Position numbers and translations under genes: made by a program. From the NCBI GenBank assembly GCA_021777365.1, contig JAJYDP010000342.1, positions 1 to 5,863 of the forward strand: DNA of 5,863 nucleotides. The letters run 5' to 3'. Positions 1 to 5,863 of this stretch are shown here, piece after piece. How positions within the stretch are numbered: the stretch's first letter is position 1; each line of letters starts with the position of its first letter. The notes beneath the pieces were generated by a model. It did no database searches and was not told the DNA's origin. It saw nothing but the letters and a program-made list of their open reading frames with translations. The DNA comes from Chloroflexota bacterium. GTDB lineage: Bacteria > Chloroflexota > Limnocylindria > Limnocylindrales > CSP1-4.

Positions 1-1087
1 GATGCTGGCCCGCACCGACGGCGTGCTCCTGGGGGTGCCGTTCATCGTCGCGTTCCTGGCCGAGCAATGGCCGCGCTGGCGAGGCCGCTCCTCCACCCCC
101 GCCCGGATCGGCTGGATCGCCGCGATCGCCTGCTTCGCGCTCTTCCTGCTGGTCATGGCCCCCTGGTGGATCCGCGACTACTCCTTGTTCGGCTCGATCT
201 CGCCGTCCTCGTCGAGCGGCCGGATCCTCTGGATCCGCAACTACAACGACCTGTTCAGCGTTTCCGACCAGACCACGCCGGCCACGTTCTTCGCCCAGGG
301 CCTGGGGCCACTCCTGGCCAGCCGGATCGGCGGCCTCGGCGCGGCGATCATTGTGCTCGGCACGCAGCCGCTCCTGATAGTGCTGGTGCCGTTCATGCTC
401 ATCGGCACCTGGATCCGCCGCCACGACCCGGCCTTCCGACCCTGGCTCGTCTACGGGATCACGTTCCTCGTCTTCAGCGCACTCGTTTTCGCCGTGCACC
501 TGCCGTACGGGATGGCGCTCCACTCGGGGATGGCGCTGGCGCCGCATGCGTACCTGCTCTCGATCGTAGGGATCGGCGCGGCGGTGCAGTGGGTGGCCGT
601 GAGGCGGCCGCACTGGGACGTGGCGCGCGCGACGCGCAACTTCACGGTGATCGCGGTGGGGCTGGTGTGGGTGATTGGCGCGGTGGCCACCGTGCTTCTC
701 GCGGGAGCGTGGCAGCACGAGGCCGACTACCGGACGGCGCTGCTGGCGCAGCACCCGGTGCCCGCCACGGACCGGCTGATGAGCGCCGACCCGGGCGCGT
801 ACTGGTATCGCTGGGGGATCACCGGCGTCCCGACCCCGAACGATCCGCTGCCCGTGGTCGAGAAGGCCGCCGCCCTGTACGACGTGCGATGGCTGATCCT
901 GGAGAAGGACCAGCTCGTGGGGTCGCTGCGGCCGGTGCTGGCCGGGACCGCCCACCCGTCGTGGCTCTCGAAACCGCTCGCCGTTGTGCCGGCGTCGCCC
1001 GCGGACACTGGCCCGAATGCCGCCCTGCCGCAGGCGGCGCTCTATGCAGTGTGCCTCTCTCCCGGTGACACGCGATGTGGGCCGTAG
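1..1087 (+). CDS. GT-C fold membrane glycosyltransferase-like protein, paralogue A (GT39/ArnT-like), 5'-partial
   Basis: Codons are in phase from base 2, and the TAG stop is at 1085-1087; 361 residues are visible. The ATG at base 2 is probably not the start: the following LARTDG aligns with residues 198-203 of paralogue B (1911-3596), so about 197 N-terminal residues lie left of the window. Hydrophobic segments fall near visible residues 5-20, 37-54, 106-137, 148-167, 177-199 and 213-236. An extracytoplasmic-looking domain of about 125 residues follows. Motifs shared with B are PWWIRD (54-59), FGSISPS (63-69), GMALHSGMALAP (170-181), PNDPLPVVE (279-287) and VRWLILE (295-301). The tail has a CX7C pair, C351 and C359. 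GT-C enzymes transfer sugars from polyprenyl-phosphate donors on the outer face of the membrane; that role here is inferred from fold and paralogy. The putative catalytic Asp region is outside the window, and the substrate is unknown. The gene overlaps the next one by 13 bases. Confidence 0.85.
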   Translation, partial: MLARTDGVLLGVPFIVAFLAEQWPRWRGRSSTPARIGWIAAIACFALFLLVMAPWWIRDYSLFGSISPSSSSGRILWIRNYNDLFSVSDQTTPATFFAQGLGPLLASRIGGLGAAIIVLGTQPLLIVLVPFMLIGTWIRRHDPAFRPWLVYGITFLVFSALVFAVHLPYGMALHSGMALAPHAYLLSIVGIGAAVQWVAVRRPHWDVARATRNFTVIAVGLVWVIGAVATVLLAGAWQHEADYRTALLAQHPVPATDRLMSADPGAYWYRWGITGVPTPNDPLPVVEKAAALYDVRWLILEKDQLVGSLRPVLAGTAHPSWLSKPLAVVPASPADTGPNAALPQAALYAVCLSPGDTRCGP

Positions 1088-1914
1088 CCTCTGGACCGAC
1101 GCACCGCTACGTGAGGTTGGCGGCCTTCGGCGGGCTTGCCTCGCTTACGGTGCTCGGCCTTGCGTTCACCCTGGCCACCGCGGATCCGCGGCTCTTCCCG
1201 GTAGATGCGCGTGCCTACTACCAGGCTTGGGAGCATGCGGGCCTCTATGTCCCGGGGGCGGCGCTCGGGCAGGCCACCTACATCTACAGCCCCGCCTTCG
1301 CTCAACTGATCAGGCCCCTCACGCTGGTGCCGTGGCCAACGTTCGCCGTGCTCTGGACGGCGCTGGCGACAGTCGTATACGCCTGGCTCCTGTGGCCCCT
1401 GGATCTACCTATCCGTCTAGTCGCCCTCGCCTACGTCGCGGTCGCAGCCCTGCCGGTGGGGAACATCGAGTGGCTGCTGGCACTGGTGGCGGTGGCAGCG
1501 TTTCAATACCCGGCCACCTGGGCATTCGCCCTGTTGACGAAGGTGACGCCCGGCGTGGGAATCATCTGGTATGCCGCACGGGCGGAATGGCGCGCGTTCG
1601 CAACGGCGGTCGGCGCCACCGAAGCGGTAATCATCATCTCCGTTGCGGTCGCACCCTCGCTGTGGATCGGCTGGATTGGCGTCCTCACCGCTCCCCACGA
1701 AGCGACAGTGCTCCGGTTGATCCCCGAGCCAGGGCCGCTGGTGCGCACGGCGCTAGCGGTGCCGCTGATCCTCTGGGGAGCACGAACCGAGCGGCGGTGG
1801 ACAATTCCCGCGGCGATGGTGCTGGCGCAGCCGGATCTCGGATTCAGCACGCTGGGGGTGCTCGCCGCGCTGCCGCGGCTTCAGCGAGCACCCGTGGCCG
1901 AGCGCCACCCGTGA
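1075..1914 (+). CDS. Short GT87 (DUF2029/PimE-like) polyprenyl-sugar-dependent glycosyltransferase, membrane protein
   Basis: This 279-residue, strongly hydrophobic protein has membrane segments near residues 14-33, 86-108, 112-128, 132-148, 173-198, 222-236 and 243-265. Features I associate with GT87 are an Asp-led first outer loop, DARAYYQAW (D44, Y48, Y49), then GLY at 56-58, YIYSP (69-73) before a PL..VPW stretch, GNIEWLLAL (129-137) and KVTPG (156-160). GT87 includes mycobacterial PimE, which adds mannose from polyprenyl-phosphate mannose outside the membrane. A similar reaction is inferred here, and the sugar is unknown. The protein is shorter than the roughly 380-450 residues usual for the family, so it may be a reduced form. 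ATG 1075 lies inside the end of paralogue A without a clear Shine-Dalgarno sequence; GTG 1111 is an alternative that would trim 12 residues. The stop overlaps the next start as GTGA. Codon use is softer than in its neighbours, with GTA, CTA, CTT and CAA appearing, which hints at a separate history. Confidence 0.8.
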   Translation: MWAVASGPTHRYVRLAAFGGLASLTVLGLAFTLATADPRLFPVDARAYYQAWEHAGLYVPGAALGQATYIYSPAFAQLIRPLTLVPWPTFAVLWTALATVVYAWLLWPLDLPIRLVALAYVAVAALPVGNIEWLLALVAVAAFQYPATWAFALLTKVTPGVGIIWYAARAEWRAFATAVGATEAVIIISVAVAPSLWIGWIGVLTAPHEATVLRLIPEPGPLVRTALAVPLILWGARTERRWTIPAAMVLAQPDLGFSTLGVLAALPRLQRAPVAERHP

Positions 1915-3596
1915 CCCTGCGCGGGCGCACTCCGTCGATTGCCACCCCTGCTATCCCCGTCGGCCTCTATCTGCTGGCGCTCGCGATCCGGTCGGTGCTC
2001 GCCGCCCTGACCCCCGACCCGGCCTACCCGGATCCCGCCTACTACGTGGACATCGCGCGCAACCTCGCCGCAGGAAAGGGGTTCACGGAGAACTTCCTCT
2101 GGACGTTCATCGACGTGGGCGGGCGCATCCCGGCGAACCCGCATCTCCCGGTGCCGAGCAACGCGCACTGGGCGCCGCTCGCCTCGATGGTCCAGGTGCC
2201 GTTCATCTGGCTCCTCGGCCCCACCCAACTCGCCTCGCTGCTCCCGTTCGTGCTGATCGGCGCGCTGGCCGCGCCGCTGGGCTGGGCGATCGCGCGTGAC
2301 GCGGGCGCTCGGCCGCTGGTCCAGGTGGGAGCGGGGATCCTTGGCGCAGTCCCCGGCCTGACCACGGTCTTCATGGCGCAGCCGGACAACTTCGCGCTGA
2401 CCATGGTGCTGGGCGGAACCGCGCTCTGGCTCACCTCGCGGGGACTGCGCGGGCACCTGCGCTCGTTCGTGGCCGCCGGGTTCCTGATCGGGCTGGCGAC
2501 GCTGGCGCGGACCGATGGGGCCCTGCTGGCGGCCGCCCCGGCCGCGGCCTTCGCCTGGGACCGCTGGCGGGCGTGGCGGAGGCGCGCTGCTCCGGTGATC
2601 CCGTTCGTCGCCGCCGTCGGATGCGCCGTCGCATACCTCGTCGTTGTCGGCCCGTGGTGGGTCCGCCAGGTCGAGGTCTTCGGCAGCATCTCGCCATCGA
2701 CCGGCTACGGGATCCTCTGGCTCCGCTCCTTCGCCGAACTCGACAGCGTCACCGCCCCGCGCACGCTTTCCGCGTTCCTCGGGCAGCCGCTCGGGGCCCT
2801 GGTCGGCAGCCGCGTCATGGGGTTCGTGGCCGCCATCGGGATCTACCTCACGCTCGTGTGCGCGATCTACCTCGCGCCGTTCGCGGCGATCGGCTGGTGG
2901 CGCAGGCGCCGCTCGACCGAGACCGGGCCCTGGCTGGTTGCGACGATCGTGCTGCTCCTCTTCTCCGGGCTCCTCTTCGCGATCCACGTCCCGAACGGGA
3001 TGTTCCTCCACGCCAGCGTCTCGCTGGCGCCGGTCACCTACTGGCTGGCGATGGAGGGGATCGTGGCCGTCGCGGGCTGGGCCGCGGCCCGCCGGCGGTC
3101 GTGGGAACCCGCCCGCCTGGCCCGGCTGCTCGCCGTGGGCGTGCTCGCGCTGGTGATGGCCGGATCCGGGCTCGCGGCGGCGACGGTCCGTGCCGGCTGG
3201 GAGTCGACGCTCTCGGAGCGGGCGCAGCTGACGACGGCGATCGACCACCTCGCCGCCCCCGGCGACCTGCTCATGTCCATCGACTCGGCGACATTCGAAT
3301 ACCTCACGGGGCACGGCGGGATCGTGATCCCGAACGACCCGCTCCCGGTGATCGAGCAGGCGGCCCGCGCGTACCACGTGCGGTGGCTGATCCTCGAGCG
3401 GAACGGCGCGGTGCCGGCGCTGGCACCGCTGCTGTCGGGCGCCGCACCGCCGGCCTGGCTGGGACCCGCGGCCTTCGTGCTGCCGGGGGCACCGTCGGGG
3501 GCGCCGTCGGTGGAGGCCGTCATCTACCCCGTCTGCTTCGACCAGGCGCTGCCCGGCTGCGCCTCGGGCGGAGCGGCAATGGTGGCCGCGCCGTGA
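1911..3596 (+). CDS. GT-C fold membrane glycosyltransferase-like protein, paralogue B (GT39/ArnT-like), complete
   Basis: The GTG start overlaps the upstream TGA as GTGA, giving 561 residues; the open frame extends further upstream only as non-membrane, Arg-rich translation over the previous gene. After a first membrane helix (about 15-33) comes an outer loop with YPDPAYYVDIARNL (D41, Y44, Y45, D47), the place where GT39/ArnT-type enzymes carry their catalytic Asp. Then come HWAPLA (87-92), about ten more hydrophobic segments, AQPDNF (156-161), LARTDG (198-203), PWWVRQ (248-253), FGSISPS (257-263) and GMFLHASVSLAP (363-374, H367). Membrane segments end near residue 425, and a C-terminal domain of about 135 residues follows, with PNDPLPVIE (474-482), VRWLILE (490-496) and a CX7C pair (C542, C550). 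Predicted role: sugar transfer from a polyprenyl-phosphate donor to an envelope acceptor at the outer membrane face (family inference; donor and acceptor unknown). It is colinear with paralogue A along the entire visible length and more distantly with C downstream. It joins the next gene by another GTGA overlap. Confidence 0.88.
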   Translation: MTLRGRTPSIATPAIPVGLYLLALAIRSVLAALTPDPAYPDPAYYVDIARNLAAGKGFTENFLWTFIDVGGRIPANPHLPVPSNAHWAPLASMVQVPFIWLLGPTQLASLLPFVLIGALAAPLGWAIARDAGARPLVQVGAGILGAVPGLTTVFMAQPDNFALTMVLGGTALWLTSRGLRGHLRSFVAAGFLIGLATLARTDGALLAAAPAAAFAWDRWRAWRRRAAPVIPFVAAVGCAVAYLVVVGPWWVRQVEVFGSISPSTGYGILWLRSFAELDSVTAPRTLSAFLGQPLGALVGSRVMGFVAAIGIYLTLVCAIYLAPFAAIGWWRRRRSTETGPWLVATIVLLLFSGLLFAIHVPNGMFLHASVSLAPVTYWLAMEGIVAVAGWAAARRRSWEPARLARLLAVGVLALVMAGSGLAAATVRAGWESTLSERAQLTTAIDHLAAPGDLLMSIDSATFEYLTGHGGIVIPNDPLPVIEQAARAYHVRWLILERNGAVPALAPLLSGAAPPAWLGPAAFVLPGAPSGAPSVEAVIYPVCFDQALPGCASGGAAMVAAP

Positions 3597-5320
3597 GCCG
3601 CCGCGAGGCCTGGCTGAGCGCGGCGGTCGTCTTCGTCGCCGCCCTGGCGGTCCGGGCGGTGGCCGCGCTGCAGATCCCCTACCCGGTCCCGGAGGACACC
3701 GCCTACTACGTGGCGGTCGCGCGAAACCTGCTCGACGGGCACGGCCTCGTCAGCCTCGCGCTGTGGAGCTACCAGACGCCACCCCTCGTGGTGCCGCGGG
3801 CGGCGTTCGAGGTCTGGCTCCCGCTGGCGACGTTCCTGGACGCCGTCCCGATGGCGATCCTGGGCGCCACCTTCCGCGCGGCCCAGGTCTCGGCGGTGCT
3901 CGTCGGGGCGATCGTGCCGGTGCTGGCATGGCGCCTGGCGGCCGACGTCGCGGAGGAGCGCCGCCTCCCGGCGGGGCGTGCCCGCACGCTTGCGCTCGGG
4001 ACCGGCCTCGTGGCCGCGGCCTACGGGCCCCTCGTCGTGCACGGCGCGCTCCCCGACTCGACGATGCCCTTCACGGCGCTCGCGCTGGCCGCGGTGCTGC
4101 TGATGGAGCGGATCCTGCGTGAACCGGCGAGAGGCCATGGCGGCGCGCAGGTGGTCGGCTCGGTGCGCGACGCACGGCTCCTTGCCTTGGGGGTCGTGCT
4201 CGGGCTCGCAGCGCTTGCCCGCAACGAGGCGCTCTGGATCGCGCTCACCTGGGCGCTGCTGGCGTGGTTCGGCGCCGGGCGGCCGAACGCAGGTCGGCTC
4301 GACCGGTCGGCACGCCTGCGCCTCATCGTGATCCCGGCCGTCATCTCCATCGCGATCTACGTTCCCTGGCTCGTGCGCGACTGGCTCGCCTTCGGCACCC
4401 CCCTGCCGGGGCAGACGCTGGCCAACGCGCTGTCGGTGACGGGGTTCGACATCTTCGCCTGGCAGGACAAGCCCACCCTGGCGCGCTACCTAGCCCAGGG
4501 GATGGGAGGCCTGGCCGGCGCCCGGGTGACCGGGTTCGAGCACAACCTCGTGGACGTGCTGCTGATCCCGGCCATCCCGGCCGGGCCGATCGGCCTCGTG
4601 GCGCTGCCCTGGCAGGGCCGCGGCCGGGCACTGCGGCCGCTCCTGGTCCTCTCGGTGATCACGTTCACGGCCACCACGCTCTTCTTCCCGGTGGCCACCA
4701 CGTGGGGCACCTTCCTCCACGCCGCCGGGCCGGTCCAGGTGCTGCTGCTGATCGCGTGCCTCCTCGCGCTCGACGGTCTGATCGCCCGCGCCGGCAGGTG
4801 GCGCCACTGGACGCGCCCGGTCGCCTGGCTCGGACCGGCCCTGGTGCTGGCCACCGCCGTACCAGTCACGGCGATCTCGGTGGCGGCCATCGCGGGCGTG
4901 GGGCGCGACGCGCAGGCCCGATACACGGCCCTCGCGGAGCAACTGACGGCCGACGGGTTGCCGCCCCGCCAGGCCGCGCCGATCATCGCGGACTTCCCGA
5001 TCTGGACGGCGTGGAGCATGCAGGTCCCCACGCTCGGACTGCCGGACGAATCGCCGGCGAGCGTCCTGGACCTGGCCCGCCACTTCGGCGCCCACGTCCT
5101 GGTGGTCACCGACACGCACGGGATCTGGCCGGACGTCCTGGCGCAGGGCGGCCCCGACGCGTCCTGCTTCGTCCCGCTCGACCTTGGCGCCGCGGCCGTG
5201 CCCGGTGCCGTGACAGGACCCGTCGGATCGGCCGCCGACACCCCCGCGACGACTGCCCCGGCGCCCACCACCGGCCCGCTCGCCGGCACCCGCGCATACC
5301 GGATCGCCTGCGGCCCCTGA
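3593..5320 (+). CDS. GT-C fold membrane glycosyltransferase-like protein, paralogue C (divergent GT39/ArnT-like), complete
   Basis: The GTG at 3593 overlaps the stop of paralogue B (GTGA), giving 575 residues ending at TGA 5318-5320. The ATG at 3579 is in the frame of B, so it cannot be the start. The layout follows A and B with lower similarity: first helix 8-26, outer loop PEDTAYYVAVARNL (E34, D35, Y38, Y39), VWLPLA (74-79), ALPDST (152-157), LARNEA (208-213), PWLVRD (258-263), FGTPLPG (267-273) and GTFLHAAGP (372-380, H376). Membrane segments continue to about residue 436. The C-terminal domain has LGLPDESPASVLDLARHFG (481-499) and HVLVV (501-505), matching the PNDPLPV and VRWLILE region of A and B. 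Instead of a CX7C pair it has C525 and C573, separated by an Ala/Pro/Thr/Gly-rich stretch (about 531-565) like a flexible linker. Likely a membrane glycosyltransferase with a different specificity from A and B; this is inferred from the divergence. Probably the last gene of the operon. Confidence 0.86.
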   Translation: MSRREAWLSAAVVFVAALAVRAVAALQIPYPVPEDTAYYVAVARNLLDGHGLVSLALWSYQTPPLVVPRAAFEVWLPLATFLDAVPMAILGATFRAAQVSAVLVGAIVPVLAWRLAADVAEERRLPAGRARTLALGTGLVAAAYGPLVVHGALPDSTMPFTALALAAVLLMERILREPARGHGGAQVVGSVRDARLLALGVVLGLAALARNEALWIALTWALLAWFGAGRPNAGRLDRSARLRLIVIPAVISIAIYVPWLVRDWLAFGTPLPGQTLANALSVTGFDIFAWQDKPTLARYLAQGMGGLAGARVTGFEHNLVDVLLIPAIPAGPIGLVALPWQGRGRALRPLLVLSVITFTATTLFFPVATTWGTFLHAAGPVQVLLLIACLLALDGLIARAGRWRHWTRPVAWLGPALVLATAVPVTAISVAAIAGVGRDAQARYTALAEQLTADGLPPRQAAPIIADFPIWTAWSMQVPTLGLPDESPASVLDLARHFGAHVLVVTDTHGIWPDVLAQGGPDASCFVPLDLGAAAVPGAVTGPVGSAADTPATTAPAPTTGPLAGTRAYRIACGP

Positions 5321-5328
5321 GCGAACCC

Positions 5329-5334
5329 TATACT
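5329..5334 (+). promoter_or_regulatory. Candidate -10 box (TATACT) for a leaderless kinase transcript
   Basis: TATACT matches the TATAAT consensus at five of six positions and fits the TANNNT pattern. It is an AT-rich island in the 22-base gap after the paralogue C stop. Eight bases separate it from ATG 5343, so a start of transcription at normal spacing would fall at or next to the ATG. No Shine-Dalgarno sequence is seen in that gap, which agrees with a leaderless message. No good -35 box is visible 16-18 bases upstream (the sequence there is around GCCTGC), so the call rests on the -10 hexamer and its position. Confidence 0.42.
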
Positions 5335-5342
5335 CCCGTCCG

Positions 5343-5863
5343 ATGGACGGCGCGGCGGGTCCCGGGGGCGCACGTCTCGACCAGCTGTACGCGGAAGCGA
5401 CGCAGCTGGTCAGCTACGCCACGAACCAGCTGCGCGCCATCGCGACCCGGTACCGCGAGGCCTACGCCGGCGCCCTCGCGACCCTCCGGCTCCAGCGCGA
5501 GGAGCTCGACGCGCTCGACGCGACCGCGCCGGCCGCCACGCCCGGCCACGAGGCGCGACGGGCGACCCTCCAGCGGGCGATCGACGCCACCACGGCCGAG
5601 CTCGGCGACCGCCAGGTGGAGCAGGCGAAGATCGAGCTCGTCGTCGCCCACCTCGAGCGTGCCTGGCTCTTCCTCCAGCACGGCGACAGCAGCCTCGTCG
5701 GCGACGGGTCGGTGGCCGACTCCTCCACCGACCTTCGGATGCGGATCATCGAGGCCCAGGAGTCGGAGCGCCAGCGCCTCGCGCAGGAGGTCCACGACGG
5801 CCCCGCGCAGGCCCTGACCAACGCGATCTTCCAAGTCGAGTTCATCGAGCGGATGCTCGAGCG
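5343..5863 (+). CDS. DegS-like sensor histidine kinase (HisKA_3 family), 3'-partial
   Basis: The open frame runs from ATG 5343 to the right edge with no stop: 173 codons plus two bases. The N-terminus has no signal peptide or membrane helix, so the protein should be cytosolic like Bacillus DegS. Residues about 12-110 are rich in Glu, Arg, Ala, Leu and Gln with heptad-like spacing (for example LRLQREELDALDA), suggesting a coiled-coil sensory and dimerisation region. From residue 134 comes a HisKA_3 dimerisation and phosphoacceptor segment: RIIEAQESERQR then LAQEVHDGPAQALTN, with phospho-accepting H151 followed by D152, G153, P154, A155 and Q156. The HDGPAQ form is typical of the DegS/LiaS branch. 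The HATPase_c ATP-binding domain must lie beyond the window. Such kinases usually pass phosphate to a NarL/FixJ-type regulator, often encoded next door; that is an expectation, not seen. Its signal and targets are unknown, and a link to the upstream glycosyltransferases is not shown. Confidence 0.9.
   Translation, partial: MDGAAGPGGARLDQLYAEATQLVSYATNQLRAIATRYREAYAGALATLRLQREELDALDATAPAATPGHEARRATLQRAIDATTAELGDRQVEQAKIELVVAHLERAWLFLQHGDSSLVGDGSVADSSTDLRMRIIEAQESERQRLAQEVHDGPAQALTNAIFQVEFIERMLE

Noticed and set aside
2..4. ATG at base 2 as the true start of paralogue A
   Set aside because: The next residues (LARTDG) align with residues 198-203 of paralogue B, so the start lies upstream of the window.
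1178..1191. Perfect 14-base palindrome CCGCGGATCCGCGG
   Set aside because: It lies within coding sequence of the GT87 gene, has no loop or second copy that I saw, and is plausible by chance at this GC content.
984..1910. Upstream extension of the paralogue B frame to base 984
   Set aside because: Its translation is Arg/Gly/Pro-rich without membrane character and overlies two genes in other frames; the GTG at 1911 overlapping the TGA fits far better.
3318..3331. Inverted repeat GGGATC-GT-GATCCC in paralogue B
   Set aside because: It encodes the conserved VIPNDP region, has only a two-base loop and sits mid-gene; no regulatory role is supported.
1881..3377. Long minus-strand open frame of 498 codons
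   Set aside because: Its composition is Arg/Glu/Gly/Asp/Pro-rich with no family motif. It is the typical antisense shadow of a GC-rich gene and lies opposite the well-supported paralogue B.
5200..5342. Terminator between paralogue C and the kinase
   Set aside because: No GC-rich hairpin followed by a T run is present in or just before the 22-base gap.
4264..5817. Plus-strand open frame of 517 codons across the end of paralogue C and the kinase
   Set aside because: Its translation is low-complexity Arg/Pro/Ser/Ala and conflicts with two genes that show clear family motifs.
5328..5834. Minus-strand open frame opposite the kinase
   Set aside because: Shadow of the kinase coding frame; the plus strand shows the HDGPAQ phosphoacceptor motif in a continuous coiled-coil and HisKA_3 context.

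Overview
This is a gene-dense, very GC-rich bacterial window with every gene on the + strand. It holds a run of four integral-membrane glycosyltransferase-like genes (GT-C fold), followed by the start of a soluble DegS-like sensor histidine kinase. The high GC, GTG starts, 4-base GTGA overlaps, arrays of divergent GT-C paralogues and the DegS/LiaS-type kinase would suit a high-GC Chloroflexota genome (for example a Limnocylindria-like lineage) or a high-GC actinobacterium. This placement is inference from style; no marker gene is present.

Layout. Bases 1-1087 are the 3' two thirds of a GT39/ArnT-like membrane protein (paralogue A), cut by the window edge. Bases 1075-1914 encode a compact GT87 (DUF2029/PimE-like) membrane protein. 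Bases 1911-3596 encode a complete 561-residue paralogue of A (paralogue B). Bases 3593-5320 encode a third, more divergent 575-residue member (paralogue C). The gene borders overlap by 13, 4 and 4 bases, so the four genes are almost certainly one operon. A 22-base gap then precedes the kinase at 5343, which runs off the right edge. That gap carries a TATACT hexamer 8 bases before the ATG and no Shine-Dalgarno sequence, so the kinase may have its own promoter and a leaderless mRNA.

How the genes may work together. GT-C enzymes use polyprenyl-phosphate sugars on the outer face of the membrane, so the four proteins probably build or decorate an extracytoplasmic glycan, glycolipid or glycoprotein. 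A, B and C share a GT-C core plus a C-terminal extracytoplasmic domain with conserved motifs and late cysteines. No donor, acceptor or product can be read from the sequence. The kinase looks like a separate signalling unit that happens to lie downstream.

The most notable signals are the three paralogues with their shared C-terminal domain, a block of softer codon usage (about 1005-1975) covering the GT87 gene and the adjoining ends of its neighbours, and the leaderless-type promoter before the kinase. I found no tRNA, rRNA, CRISPR array, insertion sequence, convincing terminator or gene-free stretch over 300 bases.
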